The notes: generated by a model from the letters alone, not told the origin. 64,000 nucleotides of DNA from Halocatena marina (GCF_025913575.1 NZ_CP109785.1:1922001-1986000); one strand, 5' to 3'; counted from the first letter of the stretch, positions 27,610-37,894 are shown. Translations and numbers: made by a program.

Positions 27610-29126
27610 ACGTTCTGTTCGTTTCGATCGATAGTCTGCGTCGTGATTTTCTTGATACGTATCAGGATGATCCGTGGTGTATTGAGTATGAGGTGGACAC
27701 GACGAACCTCGATCGTTTCGCAGAGCGGGCTACCGTGTTCAACACACACTACGCAGGAAGTCTCCCTTGCATGCCCGCTCGTCGGGAGTGGTTGACCGGT
27801 ACGCAAGAGTTCCTCTGGCGTCCGTGGGGACCCATCGAACCATTCGATACGACGTTGCCAGAGGCGCTGCGCCATGCAGACGTGATGACGAAGCTCATCA
27901 CCGATCACTTCCACTACTTCCAACACGGGAGTGGAGGGTACTTCGAGGATTTCAACGGCTTCGAGTTTATCCGCGGACACGAGAACGATACGTGGAAAAC
28001 AGCACCGAGATCCCTAGACACATCGAAGCTGGGATTTACGACTCCGGACGATCCTGAAGGCTTCGGCTACAACAATCCTATCCAGTATCCGCGAAACACC
28101 GCGGAGTTCGATACAGAATCAGATTTTTTCGCTCCACAGGTGTTCTCGACGGTGGCCGACTGGCTCCGATCGAATCAGGAGTGGGACGAATGGTTCTGTT
28201 ACGTCGATAGCTTCGATGTACACGAACCGTTCCACATCCCTGAGCCGTACGCATCGATGTATACAGACGAGGACCCAGATGACCCAGATCTCACGTACTG
28301 GCCGGCGTATGGTCGAACTGATCGTGGACAGGGCGAACTCTCGGACCGCGAGCTCGATTTCGTCCGCTCGCAGTTCGCAGGGAAGGTAACGATGGTTGAT
28401 CGCTGGTTCGGGCGTGTCCTAGAAACGATCGATGACGAACAGCTCTGGGACGATACGATGATCATCGTCACATCGGATCACGGCTTTTTCCTCGGTGAAC
28501 ACGGTTGGGTTGGCAAACCGTACAAGGCCCCTCTGTACAACGTACTCGCCCACACACCGCTCATGATATGGCATCCAGAGTATCAGATGGAGGAGCACAC
28601 TGCGCTGACCGCAGCTGTCGATATCTACTCGACCGTTCTCGATGCATTCGACGTTGCGGACGTTGATCGGCGACACAGCAAGAGTCTCTTGTCACTACTC
28701 AGTGGCAGTGATGACAAGATTCGTGAGTGGGTGCTTTACGGCTACTGGGGATCGAGCGTCAACCTCACAGACGGACGGTACACGTATCTTCACCCGTGTG
28801 ATCCCGAGGTCGATAGCGACTGCTACTCGACGCAGATGGTGAATCCGCACTCGTGGTTTACGCCCCCAGATTCACAACCCGCTGCGGAGTCCGGGCAGTA
28901 TCTCCCGTACGCTGATTGCCCGGTATGGCGATATTCCGCACCGTCATACGTTCGCAACGATCAGCCAATGCTCTTTGATGTGAAGACTGATCCCGAACAG
29001 CTGAACGATCGCTCGGAAGACGATCAATCGATCAAAGAGCGGATGCAACGGCTACTACAAGAGGCGTTGTCTGAAAAAGATGCCCCCGAAAACCAGTACG
29101 ATCGGTTGGATCTCGATCCAGTTTGA
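27606..29126 (+). CDS. Type I sulfatase (arylsulfatase-like)
   Basis: A 506-residue alkaline-phosphatase-fold sulfatase. The metal site starts with FVSIDSLRRD, and the formylglycine motif C-x-P-x-R is present as CMPAR with Cys55. The second metal cluster is IIVTSDHGFFLGEHG near residue 290. Family members hydrolyse sulfate esters, but this cytosolic-looking version has no signal peptide, and halophile members may act on sulfated lipids or glycans. No formylglycine-generating enzyme is in the window. Coupled to the DUF1450 gene. Confidence 0.87.
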   Translation: MNVLFVSIDSLRRDFLDTYQDDPWCIEYEVDTTNLDRFAERATVFNTHYAGSLPCMPARREWLTGTQEFLWRPWGPIEPFDTTLPEALRHADVMTKLITDHFHYFQHGSGGYFEDFNGFEFIRGHENDTWKTAPRSLDTSKLGFTTPDDPEGFGYNNPIQYPRNTAEFDTESDFFAPQVFSTVADWLRSNQEWDEWFCYVDSFDVHEPFHIPEPYASMYTDEDPDDPDLTYWPAYGRTDRGQGELSDRELDFVRSQFAGKVTMVDRWFGRVLETIDDEQLWDDTMIIVTSDHGFFLGEHGWVGKPYKAPLYNVLAHTPLMIWHPEYQMEEHTALTAAVDIYSTVLDAFDVADVDRRHSKSLLSLLSGSDDKIREWVLYGYWGSSVNLTDGRYTYLHPCDPEVDSDCYSTQMVNPHSWFTPPDSQPAAESGQYLPYADCPVWRYSAPSYVRNDQPMLFDVKTDPEQLNDRSEDDQSIKERMQRLLQEALSEKDAPENQYDRLDLDPV

Positions 29127-29469
29127 GACTACGTGAACCCGTTGACGCGTTGATGGCGCTCTCGGTACCGACACGAGGATCCCTCATCACGATAGCATAT
29201 CCTTGTCATTACGGATGTAACTTTGTAACACCAAAGTCGTACAATTCCAGAATGAAGCGATACTTGCCTGATCAGTTTCATTCAGTCAGGGAGAACTATC
29301 CACGCTTGGTGTGTCCATTCTTGTTAGATGGGCGACCGAAGTGGTTTCATTGTCGCAGTGATACCCACCAATGACACGAAAGAAAACGTACGGCTGGCGA
29401 CGATTGCTTCGCTACGGCTCGAGATAGACACAACGAATGTGCAATAAGAGATACGATGCCCTCTCCGCC
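29127..29469. other. Intergenic, no gene recognised
   Basis: An open frame of 83 codons starting with TTG exists here, but it has poor codon bias and no recognisable similarity; I treat the region as non-coding between convergent genes. Confidence 0.55.
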
Positions 29470-30525
29470 TCAGAGCCTATCTTCGAGATCGGCGGTGACA
29501 GCAGCCGTCGTCGCTGATCCACCGAGATCAGGTGTTCGAGGCGCAGATTCGTCCGCCAACTGGCTTTCGACGGCTGTCGAGAGAGCTGCTGCTGCTTCGT
29601 TCTCTCCGAGATGCTCGAACAGCATCGCTCCCGTCAGCACAGCGGCAAGCGGATTTGCGATTCCTTGTCCGGCGATATCAGGGGCACTCCCGTGCACCGG
29701 TTCGAACATCGACGGATAGGCACCGCTGGGATTAATGTTACCTGACGGCGCGAGACCGAGACTGCCAGTAACGGTGGCGGCGATGTCAGTCAGAACGTCG
29801 CCGAAAAGATTCGAAGCGACCACGACATCAAACGTCTCCGGACGGCGGATGAAGTCCATACTCGCACGATCGACGAGGAGTTCCTCAACAGTCACATCTG
29901 GAAACTCCTCGCTCACCTCTTGGACGATATCATCCCAAAAGACCATGCTGTGGGCCTGAGCATTCGATTTGGTCACGCTGGTGAGTCTTCCGTCTCGGTG
30001 TGTTGCAGCCTCGAATGCCTGCTGGACAACGCGCTGGGTCCCTTCACGAGTGAACACCGCACTCTGAACGGCGATTTCGTGATCGAATCCACGGTGCTCC
30101 CGTCCGCCGATGTTGGCGTACTCACCCTCGGTGTTCTCCCGATAGACTACGAAGTCGATATCGCCGGCCGCGTATCCACGAAGTGGACTCTCGATACCGT
30201 CGTACAGGATGGACGGGCGCTTGCAGATGTACTGATCGAATCCTTTTCGTATCGGTAATAGGAGTCCGTTGAGCGTGACGTGGTCCGGGATGTTCGGATG
30301 ACCGACGGCTCCGAGAAAGATAGCGTCCGAATGTTCGAGGCGTGCAAGTCCATCCTCTGGCATCATTGCTCCGTCCTGAAGGTACCGTTCACTCCCCCAC
30401 TCGTACCAGGTTGTCTCGAAATCGAAACCGTGGTGTTCGCTTCCCCGTTCAAGCAGTGGAAGCACAGCATCCGTTATTTCAGTACCAATACCGTCGCCCG
30501 GAATAACCGCAATATTGTAGGCCAT
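29470..30525 (-). CDS. Isocitrate/isopropylmalate dehydrogenase family (D-malate/tartrate type)
   Basis: A 351-residue beta-decarboxylating dehydrogenase. It begins NIAVIPGDGIGTEI; the substrate loop has RENTEGEYANIGGREHRG near residue 130, the catalytic Lys is in VTKSNAQ near 185 and metal Asp residues in NLFGDVLTDIAA near 240. The region before the first substrate arginines (LLPIRKGFDQYICKRP) and the GEYANIGGR loop look more like D-malate/tartrate dehydrogenase than LeuB, and no leuCD genes are adjacent. Product specificity needs testing. Confidence 0.85.
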   Translation of the reverse strand: MAYNIAVIPGDGIGTEITDAVLPLLERGSEHHGFDFETTWYEWGSERYLQDGAMMPEDGLARLEHSDAIFLGAVGHPNIPDHVTLNGLLLPIRKGFDQYICKRPSILYDGIESPLRGYAAGDIDFVVYRENTEGEYANIGGREHRGFDHEIAVQSAVFTREGTQRVVQQAFEAATHRDGRLTSVTKSNAQAHSMVFWDDIVQEVSEEFPDVTVEELLVDRASMDFIRRPETFDVVVASNLFGDVLTDIAATVTGSLGLAPSGNINPSGAYPSMFEPVHGSAPDIAGQGIANPLAAVLTGAMLFEHLGENEAAAALSTAVESQLADESAPRTPDLGGSATTAAVTADLEDRL

Positions 30526-31261
30526 ACCGTACTACACAGGGGCGCTGCTTATATTCGGTTTGATTCGAGCTAATAACCACATATTCCGATGTCATCGACT
30601 GTTGCCATTGAGACTGTTTCGAGATGCAATCTAAAATAATACTATCTACATCAGGGATACTCCCCCAACGTAGTCCACCACACACATCGAGAGATAACCT
30701 CGGTGCATCCCACACATCTATGCTCGGGGGAGCTGCTTTGAAAGCGACTTTTCGATGCTCCGTGACGTTTGTGGTCGTCTCATAGTATGGAACAATCATC
30801 GACTATTCAATATCTGGGCAGTGGACGCCTCGTGCCACCGATAGCGGATTTCAGTAGCTCCCGCGATTTTACTCACTAGCAACTAGATTGTATTAATTGT
30901 ATTCTTAACACACCATCATTATCTCAAATATACTGAAAGACAAGGATACTGAATGTAGCGAACAGCACGCTGTACATACGATCGCCGGGGATTCACTGTT
31001 CGACGACCGTAATACACTGAAATCACCGAGCACGAAAAACCGCAGTCCGCTACGTATCATCGCGGCGGGCTCCAGATTGATGTTTCGAACGTTCGGATGA
31101 CACCCATCCGGGAAAACAACACAGAATTTCTCACAGAGAATCATCTACGATAAGCGGGCGTGTAGCGTGTGCAAACTCACAGATATCCTTTCAAAATTTT
31201 AATCTTTCATATCGTGGGGTCTTGTGACCCATAACCATACATTCACGCAGAGAAATAGGAT
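30526..31261. other. AT-rich intergenic region
   Basis: About 735 bases with no convincing gene. A weak start-less frame at about 30910-31100 (plus strand) could be decayed coding sequence. CTCCCCC near 30660 and GGGGGAG near 30725 form a spaced inverted repeat of unclear meaning. Confidence 0.5.
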
Positions 31262-32479
31262 ATGTTTAAGTTATCTCACTACTTATTGTTGGATATGATC
31301 GATGGTTTGCTTCTTGTCGGAGCTGCGGTCGCCGCCTTCGTTGGTTTCAATATTGGTGGTTCTTCAACCGGTGTCGCGTTCGGTCCCGCAGTCGGAAGTC
31401 GGACAATTTCTAAACTCGGTGCAGCTGCGTTGTTTACCGGGTTTGCGTTTCTCGGTGGTTGGACCGTCGGTCGAAACGTCATTCAGACAATGGGAGGGGA
31501 GATCGTCCCTGCGAGCTACTTTACGCCGGGAGCGAGTATCGGTGTGCTCTTTTTCGTGGGGTTAGCGCTACTGATTTCGAATCTCTTCGGTGTTCCAGCC
31601 TCGACATCGATGACTGCCGTCGGTTCAATAGCCGGTCTGGGAATTGCTTCTGAAAGCCTCAACTGGCCAGTAATGGGACGAATTGTCTCGTGGTGGTTAC
31701 TCGCACCAATTATCGCCTTTTGGCTCTGTGGCGTCATTGGCCGGTATCTCTATCCGCATCTCGAAGCCTGGTTTGCTGTTGATGCTTCAGTCGGTGCGGT
31801 GTTCACGATCGATCAATCCGGTCTGCTACCGCGACCACGTGCGGCTCCCGGGACAAGCCGCCGCGAAGCCGTAGGCGGCGTACTTGTCATCGTTATTGGT
31901 TGTTATATGGCGTTCAGCGCGGGCGCGAGCAACGCCGCAAACGCCGTTGCGCCACTCGTCGGCAGCGGCCAGCTCTCGATCAGTATCGGCATCATTCTCG
32001 CTGCGGCGGCGATCGGCATCGGTTCGTTCACGATCGCCCGGCGCACACTCGATACTGTTGGAAACGATCTGACAGACCTTCCGCTACTCGCAGCGCTTAT
32101 TGTTGAAGTCGTGAGTGCGAGTCTCATCACATTCCTCTCATCGATTGGTATCCCGGCGAGTCTCGCGGTGAGTGCCACTATGTGTATCGTTGGCCTTGGT
32201 TGGGGACGCGCGAGTCGAACAGTGCGACTGTCGGACATGGCTACGGCGGCTATCGACGGAGAGACCAGCCCGAACACGTCGATGAATGCACTCGCTAGTA
32301 ACGGTGGTCAATCTGATGGTTCACAGTCGGTCGCCAATATCGGTGAGGAGGAGCCCGGTGAACTCATGGCCAGCGATCTCTTCAATCCGAAAGCCACTGC
32401 ACGAGTGATCACACTCTGGATCCTTACCCCGACGATCTCTGCAATCGCCTCGTATCTCCTCTTTCGGTTCGTTGTTTAG
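31262..32479 (+). CDS. PiT-family inorganic phosphate transporter
   Basis: A 405-residue permease with the duplicated PiT signatures: AAFVGFNIGGSSTGVAFGPAVGS in the first half and AFSAGASNAANAVAPLVGS in the second, each followed by the helix containing GVPASTSMTAVG and GIPASLAVSATM. About ten membrane segments are visible, with a cytosolic loop near residues 175-205 and an acidic Ser/Asn-rich stretch near 335-365. PiT proteins import phosphate (or metal-phosphate) with H+ or Na+. Monocistronic. Confidence 0.9.
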   Translation: MFKLSHYLLLDMIDGLLLVGAAVAAFVGFNIGGSSTGVAFGPAVGSRTISKLGAAALFTGFAFLGGWTVGRNVIQTMGGEIVPASYFTPGASIGVLFFVGLALLISNLFGVPASTSMTAVGSIAGLGIASESLNWPVMGRIVSWWLLAPIIAFWLCGVIGRYLYPHLEAWFAVDASVGAVFTIDQSGLLPRPRAAPGTSRREAVGGVLVIVIGCYMAFSAGASNAANAVAPLVGSGQLSISIGIILAAAAIGIGSFTIARRTLDTVGNDLTDLPLLAALIVEVVSASLITFLSSIGIPASLAVSATMCIVGLGWGRASRTVRLSDMATAAIDGETSPNTSMNALASNGGQSDGSQSVANIGEEEPGELMASDLFNPKATARVITLWILTPTISAIASYLLFRFVV

Positions 32480-32829
32480 TCCGGCTTGTTTTGACACCTC
32501 TAACCCGACCGCCGCGATGGTCACACCAGACGCTAGATCAAGTCATTGGATATTTCAGATAACACATAGGTTATACTAGTCACATCAAAAAGTATATTCC
32601 GTATAAATTATAGAATGGGTGGGATACTGGCACTTATTTATCATATTCTACAGCCTTGGCGAACACACAATGACTACTGTTTAGTTGTACTGTCTGGCAG
32701 TTTCAGTTCTTCGTTCGGTTGGAAAATCTCGAAGTGACGGTGTTATCTACACATTGTACACTCGCCAGAGATGCACACCACCGATACAAACAGCTTCGAG
32801 GAGTCGTGAGTTATCCCGCACAGATAGAT
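32480..32829. other. Intergenic, no gene recognised
   Basis: About 350 AT-rich bases between convergent genes; no gene or RNA recognised. Confidence 0.55.
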
Positions 32830-33204
32830 TCACTGAATTTTCTCGTCAACCGTAGCCAGCATCTCGGCGTATTCTTCGAATCGTTCCCCCCGACCGATTG
32901 ACTCTGAGTCACTGGTATCGAGGATTTCGATGAGTGAAAGACGAGTCAGATCTCGTTGACGTAGTCCCTGTACAGCTCGTCGGAAATCCGACCGAGACAG
33001 TGATTGAATTGGCTCGTCCTGTTCGACGGCCGCACATACACGGGCAAGTTCAGTAGTGCTGACAGAATCCGTGGAGGGGAGTTGGGACATATATCGAATG
33101 ATAGTACGACGACGAAGGGTACTGAGTGGGTCGAGGGTTTCCTCCTCGTCGGATAGTTCACGCAGTTCGTCGACGTGCGATGTTGGATCACGACGTGAGG
33201 TCAT
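32830..33204 (-). CDS. DUF7344-like winged-helix protein
   Basis: A 124-residue acidic protein. The core LDPLSTLRRRTIIRYMSQLP, then VSTTELARVCAA and a second basic helix SRSDFRRAVQGLRQRDLTRL, resembles the single winged-helix domain of the haloarchaeal DUF7344 group. Probably a small DNA-binding or signalling protein. It sits in a low-gene-density, AT-rich stretch with a HalOD1 gene. Family assignment is by eye only. Confidence 0.55.
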   Translation of the reverse strand: MTSRRDPTSHVDELRELSDEEETLDPLSTLRRRTIIRYMSQLPSTDSVSTTELARVCAAVEQDEPIQSLSRSDFRRAVQGLRQRDLTRLSLIEILDTSDSESIGRGERFEEYAEMLATVDEKIQ

Positions 33205-33680
33205 TGTTTAATTGATAGCAGAGATAGTTTCGAATCCACTACGGGAATCGTTGCATTCGTTTCGTACTTTTCAACGCGCTTTCTGGGCTCAGGATTGAAA
33301 CAACTACGCGACACACCAGCGCGCGCTCGACTGAGTTCTCGTAATCGAGGCACATACACCGACGCTACCGTATCCTTTCCCACACGGCCAGCAGTTCTGT
33401 CGATCAATTCCATACGATCTTTCATAGAATTCGACCATGTGCGCACCAATAAAAAACTTGTGAATGTAATATACATTTCAACAACATCAAAGCTATGTAC
33501 ATGATTACCACCAATTGAATCTTATACACGACCGTATTACTCATCGAGACAAGATTAATCCAATCAAAATGTAGGAGTAACAAGGATATCACTATCATTG
33601 AAATAGCATCACGCTAGCGCTCCATGGACCACCGATTGGTTTCACATCGCTCGATCGGACTGCTCGTCAGCTGATGAGAA
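33205..33680. other. AT-rich intergenic region
   Basis: No convincing gene; short open frames on both strands have poor codon bias. Confidence 0.5.
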
Positions 33681-33932
33681 TTACTCCGAACACATGATGC
33701 GGATATCTTCAGAGTTGTGAATTACCACGGTACAGCCGGCATATTCGAATGTTACAGTCATGGAGCCGGTACGGTGTACTCCAGTTGGTTTGGGTGCATA
33801 CAGCGCATCAAGTGCGTCCGGATCGACAGCGTCGTCTAGCGATGGGAGCTCGAGTGTGTCGATCTGCTTCTTCTCCGCGACGCGTTCCAGCACAGTCATA
33901 CTGAGTGGAAGATCCGGTTCGTCAGGTGTCAT
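33681..33932 (-). CDS. HalOD1 output-domain protein
   Basis: An 83-residue protein with the HalOD1 pattern: LSMTVLERVAEKKQIDTLELPSL, then DAVDPDALDALYAP and the final strands VTFEYAGCTVVIHNSEDI. HalOD1 is a haloarchaeal output domain often attached to response regulators; free copies are common and their function is untested. The ATG at 33932 gives the family's usual length; an open extension to 33998 is possible. A fragment resembling its C-terminus lies at 35174-35260. Confidence 0.72.
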   Translation of the reverse strand: MTPDEPDLPLSMTVLERVAEKKQIDTLELPSLDDAVDPDALDALYAPKPTGVHRTGSMTVTFEYAGCTVVIHNSEDIRIMCSE

Positions 33933-34513
33933 GACATGGGTGGGGTACGGTTCAGATTTCACAGCTGAGTGATGACGACAATCTTGGTGTCGAAGCATCC
34001 AGCACTAGATAATAAAGACCTGCACGTACAAAACCCCGTTGATGGCGAGAACCCCCGTCTCATCCACAGTGAATCGACATTGACTCATAGCGGCGAGGAA
34101 AGTGTCACCCCGGGATGTTGTTTTGATGGTAGGGCAGTACTACCCATTTCTGCAAGATTTCCGTTTCGTTTCACCATCATAAACAACATCATATTTTACA
34201 TATCTTAGATTTGATCATGGGCAGATAATTAAATTATAATTGAGGTATCCCCTACCTGCCAATATATCAATGAGAGGTCGGTAGACAGACTCACTCACCG
34301 AGCGCTGAGTACTGTCTGTATACGAAGCGTAGCATCAACACGTGCTAAGGCCTATACAGATAAAACTCTCTATTCGTCAGCTGAATCAAGACTGAATACC
34401 GATCGATAGTCACGTCGTCATCGGTTTGAATTGATATGATCTGTATACGCTGAGCGGATAGACTGTATCCACTGAATAACTATCGTCTACACATTTGAGA
34501 GTATTGGTATCTC
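33933..34513. other. AT-rich intergenic region
   Basis: About 580 bases with no supported gene. Contains the promoter of the HalOD1 gene (leftward) and of the following hypothetical gene. Confidence 0.5.
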
Positions 34514-34909
34514 ATGTCATCAATCGATCCCACGCTCAAGCAGATACAGACCGTGGATCTCCGTCAACCATCCTTGGATAACGCTTCTTTCGTCGTGTCG
34601 ATTACAGATGCTATTCGTGCGACCGGGTTAGGTGCTGGCGCGACGTTCTACTTCGATCCAACGTCGGTCGAAATACTTGGTGTCCTCCTCGCATTCGGAG
34701 AGCCAGGCCTTGGGAGACAGAGTCGAGCACGATTCACACGAGCTGTTCGTCGACTCTCAACTGATCCAGAAACGCTCGAACTCGAAATACCGGAAGAAGG
34801 TCTGCAAGCACTGGACACCGTTTCTCACGTGTTCGAAAACGAGATGTCTCCGCCTAAACTGACAGTCTGGGCAGGATCACAACTGCTCGGATTCGGAGCC
34901 AGTGGGTAA
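34514..34909 (+). CDS. Hypothetical haloarchaeal protein
   Basis: A 131-residue soluble protein I do not recognise. It has a segment FVVSITDAIRATGLGAGATFYFDP that looks like a helix-turn followed by a beta strand, then a basic helix RQSRARFTRAVRRL, and an acidic C-terminal half ending in LTVWAGSQLLGFGASG. Codon bias is good. Its position among DUF7344 and HalOD1 proteins suggests a signalling or regulatory role, which is inference only. Confidence 0.55.
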   Translation: MSSIDPTLKQIQTVDLRQPSLDNASFVVSITDAIRATGLGAGATFYFDPTSVEILGVLLAFGEPGLGRQSRARFTRAVRRLSTDPETLELEIPEEGLQALDTVSHVFENEMSPPKLTVWAGSQLLGFGASG

Positions 34910-35723
34910 CCCAACATTACTCTGAATCGACTCGAACTGATGAATGTTTGCCAAAGCCGCCATTGTGCGCGCTGTTGAACAGCAGTGACAATTTGGAAGT
35001 ACTGTTTACAATAGCGGCAAGATCAGACGCGTCAATCAGGAATTGCAACAAACCGGCCACCAGTGAGTGTCTCCCCCGACTGATATATTTCGAAGTATCC
35101 GATTGGTGTTAGCGGTTCCTTCTGTGTTGATACAGCCTTTCGATGGAGCGTGGTGATAAAAGAGTAGCACTGGCTAAAGAATTACAACGGTACAGCCGTC
35201 ATGGGTATACGTACAGACTGCACGATGCTCTGAACTCAGTCGCGGTGACTGACAAGAAACACCGAATCTCCACGAAAGGATTGTATTTGAATACACGACA
35301 ATCTCGCCGATAGCCCAAAATTCGATATACAGAGAAAGCAAAAGTAATATCCCATTATCGAACTATTTATATCGAATGATTATGGCATACGGATGTGGCT
35401 AACTGTGTCGTCTCACCCAGTAGAACGGCAATCCCGTATAGAAATGAGGAGATTGTCACATCGCTCGCACACATTTGATTTTTGATGGCCCAATTAACGT
35501 TCGAGTACCGGAATGAGGGCATGATTTCGGGCTTTCACTCAGCGACTAGCAGGTATTCGCTCAGTGACCACGCTGTCTCAGCGTTTTTTAACCGTCTCTC
35601 TCAGAAAGCCACACGAGATGGTGCCAATTAAGTAGATACTTCTGAAGACAATATCAGTACTACCAGAAGACTGTAGACAGCGAGAATCATAGCAGTTCAT
35701 CCGTTCGAGAAAATGATGGAGAA
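34910..35723. other. Gene-poor region with decayed fragments
   Basis: About 800 AT-rich bases. Apart from the fragments listed separately at 35032-35260, no gene is supported. The sequence from 35300 to 35723 has stops in all frames. Confidence 0.5.
35032..35260 (-). pseudogene. Decayed coding fragments, one HalOD1-like
   Basis: On the minus strand, 35260-35174 reads without start as a C-terminal fragment ending TYTHDGCTVVIL and a stop, matching FEYAGCTVVIH of the intact HalOD1 gene at 33681. Directly after it another start-less frame (35181-35032) ends GGRFVAIPD. Neither has a start codon, and the two overlap in different frames, as expected of degenerate coding sequence. Only the HalOD1 match is recognisable. 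Confidence 0.35.
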
Positions 35724-36866
35724 CTACTGATAACGAAGGGCCTCTATCGGGTCAGTACGAGCAGCGCGCCAAGCGGGATAAACACCAGCAACGATACCGA
35801 CAGCAATGCCGCTAAGAACAGCAAACACCGCCCACTGTAAACGAAAGACTAGTGGCAAGCTGAGCAGATCAGTTGCAATCACACCACCAAAAATCCCGAC
35901 AACAGTTCCGATCGCCGCACCAATGACACCAAGTGTGATTGCCTCAACGAGGAAGAGCTGAAGAATGTCCCGGTTCTGGGCCCCCACGGCTTTCATAATC
36001 CCGATTGACCGAGTCCGTTCTGTAACACTCATCAACATGATGTTGATAATACCAATCGAGCCGACGAGCCACGAAAGGAGCGCGACACCGATGATGTACG
36101 TTGTGATTGTCCCAACAATGTTGTTGATTTCAGTGACCAACTGTTCGTTCGACATGAGCAGGAATTTAGAACTATCCGGCTTGTTGATGTGGGCATCTGA
36201 TTTGGTTCGGAGATAGCTGTTCACACGCTGGCGGACCGTCGGGAGTTCCCGATAGTTAGTCGCCTTGACAGTGAGACGTGAATAACGATTGTTCGTATTG
36301 GCCCCGGATTGTTCGGGACTCACACGAGCGACGACAGTGGTGTTGACTCGTCCATCAACCGACTCCGTACCGACGTGTCCAGAGACCGTCGCCGGGACCG
36401 ATGCGCCGGGAGAAAGCGAGACCATTACTGGCCGAGGACCAAACGGTGCAGATCGACCGGTTGATAGGGGAACCAGTGGTGCCACATTGGGCGGAGCTTC
36501 TCCGGAGTAAACGATCGTTTGTGAGGAGGATCGTTCATTCGAGACCGTTGTTTGTTCGTGCCCATAGACCTCCTCGACTCCGGGCATGCGTCGAAGATGC
36601 TTGACATCGTGTTCGGTGAACACGGGAGATCTCCCCTGCGCGGCGGCCAACATTCCCCCATCTTTAGGAACGACTGCCACCGTGAGTTCTGGTTTCTGAT
36701 CGCCTGCAACTTCCTGAACAATTGCAGCCTGTAGACTGGCACCGAGGGTTACGAACAAGATCACGGCTGCCACACCGATTACGATTCCGAGCGTCGTGAG
36801 CACCGATCGAAGGCGATACCCCTGAACCGCACGCCACGCGAGACGGAGGCTTTCGATGAGGTCCAT
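35724..36866 (-). CDS. MacB/FtsX-like ABC transporter permease
   Basis: A 380-residue permease with the MacB layout: one N-terminal helix (SVLTTLGIVIGVAAVILFV), a large extracellular domain of about 200 residues, and three C-terminal helices, with the family loop TERTRSIGIMKAVGAQNRDILQLFLVEA near residue 285 and GVYPAWRAARTDPIEALRYQ at the C-terminus. Downstream of, and overlapping by one base, its ATPase. No membrane-fusion partner gene is nearby, as is usual in archaea. Substrate unknown. Confidence 0.9.
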   Translation of the reverse strand: MDLIESLRLAWRAVQGYRLRSVLTTLGIVIGVAAVILFVTLGASLQAAIVQEVAGDQKPELTVAVVPKDGGMLAAAQGRSPVFTEHDVKHLRRMPGVEEVYGHEQTTVSNERSSSQTIVYSGEAPPNVAPLVPLSTGRSAPFGPRPVMVSLSPGASVPATVSGHVGTESVDGRVNTTVVARVSPEQSGANTNNRYSRLTVKATNYRELPTVRQRVNSYLRTKSDAHINKPDSSKFLLMSNEQLVTEINNIVGTITTYIIGVALLSWLVGSIGIINIMLMSVTERTRSIGIMKAVGAQNRDILQLFLVEAITLGVIGAAIGTVVGIFGGVIATDLLSLPLVFRLQWAVFAVLSGIAVGIVAGVYPAWRAARTDPIEALRYQ

Positions 36867-37654
36867 TAGTTAGTCTCCTCTCCGATAGAAGAGCGCCGTG
36901 ACCGATCGTCCGGAATCCCAATCGTCTGTGGGGGAACCTCGCTTGGCTGTTCTGTTCCAGTAACCATCCCGTCCCGAAGATGAATAACCCGCTCAGCACA
37001 CTCGGCGACGCGCTGTTTGTGGGTGACTACGAGAATCGTGTTCCCTTCCTCATTGAGCTCTTTGAAGAGCCGTAGGATTCGATTTCCTGTCTCGGTGTCC
37101 AAATTCCCAGTCGGTTCATCTGCGAGTAGCAGTGTTGGACTGTTGATGAGCGCGCGGGCAATGGCTACTCGACGTCGCTGGCCACCGGATAACTCTGCAG
37201 GATAGTGTTCAGTTCGATCACCGAGACCGACGCGAGCAAGGAGTTCGTCTGCACGCTTGGTACGAGTCTCTCGGTCGACTCCTTGAAATACCAACGGCAA
37301 TGCGACGTTCTCGAGGGCAGTGAGTCGGGGCAGCAGCTGGAAAATCTGGAAAATGAATCCAATCGTGGTGGCACGCACACGCGTCCGTTCGGGCGACGAT
37401 AAGGTTGTCACGTCGCGCCCATCGATAGTTATTGTCCCCTCGGTTGGCGTGTCGAGACAACCGATAATGTGCATCAGCGTACTTTTTCCGGCACCGCTTG
37501 GTCCCATTATTGCGGTGAATGATCCGTGCGGTAATGTAAACGACAACCCGGCCAATGCCTGCACCGGTGCTCTTTCGCTATGAAATGTTTTTCCAACGCT
37601 ATCTAAGGTTACCGCTGCGTCGGACGCAGTTGTCGTCTGTTGCTCGGGAGCCAT
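36866..37654 (-). CDS. MacB/LolD-like ABC transporter ATPase
   Basis: A 262-residue ATPase of the MacB/LolD class: Walker A GPSGAGKST near residue 53, the class-specific FIFQIFQLLPRLTALENV (Q-loop), signature LSGGQRRRVAIARAL, Walker B LLADEPTGNLD and switch H in VVTHKQR. All motifs intact. First gene of a two-gene operon with the permease. Confidence 0.9.
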   Translation of the reverse strand: MAPEQQTTTASDAAVTLDSVGKTFHSERAPVQALAGLSFTLPHGSFTAIMGPSGAGKSTLMHIIGCLDTPTEGTITIDGRDVTTLSSPERTRVRATTIGFIFQIFQLLPRLTALENVALPLVFQGVDRETRTKRADELLARVGLGDRTEHYPAELSGGQRRRVAIARALINSPTLLLADEPTGNLDTETGNRILRLFKELNEEGNTILVVTHKQRVAECAERVIHLRDGMVTGTEQPSEVPPQTIGIPDDRSRRSSIGEETN

Positions 37655-37894
37655 CGATCCTCCTAACGGCTACAGGGTACTCAACGGAGGCCCGGCTAAT
37701 GCCTGCAACAAATTTAGCTGTGTAAGCCATAACATAGCATACCCCCCGATAATATCACCATAGTAATAATAGAAATATTTTATATCTGAGACGTACGTAC
37801 CGCACTTTATCTGAAGAATATGAGGTAATCAAATGGTGAGGCCGGATGACTTCCGAGATGGAGCCCTCAAAAAATCGTTCTGTTAGGCCCGTAG

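Noticed and set aside
29123..29374. 83-codon open frame after the sulfatase
   Set aside because: TTG start overlapping the sulfatase stop, poor codon bias and nothing recognisable.
30655..30735. CTCCCCC/GGGGGAG inverted repeat as an insertion-sequence end or MITE
   Set aside because: Only seven bases match, with no target duplication or transposase remnant nearby.
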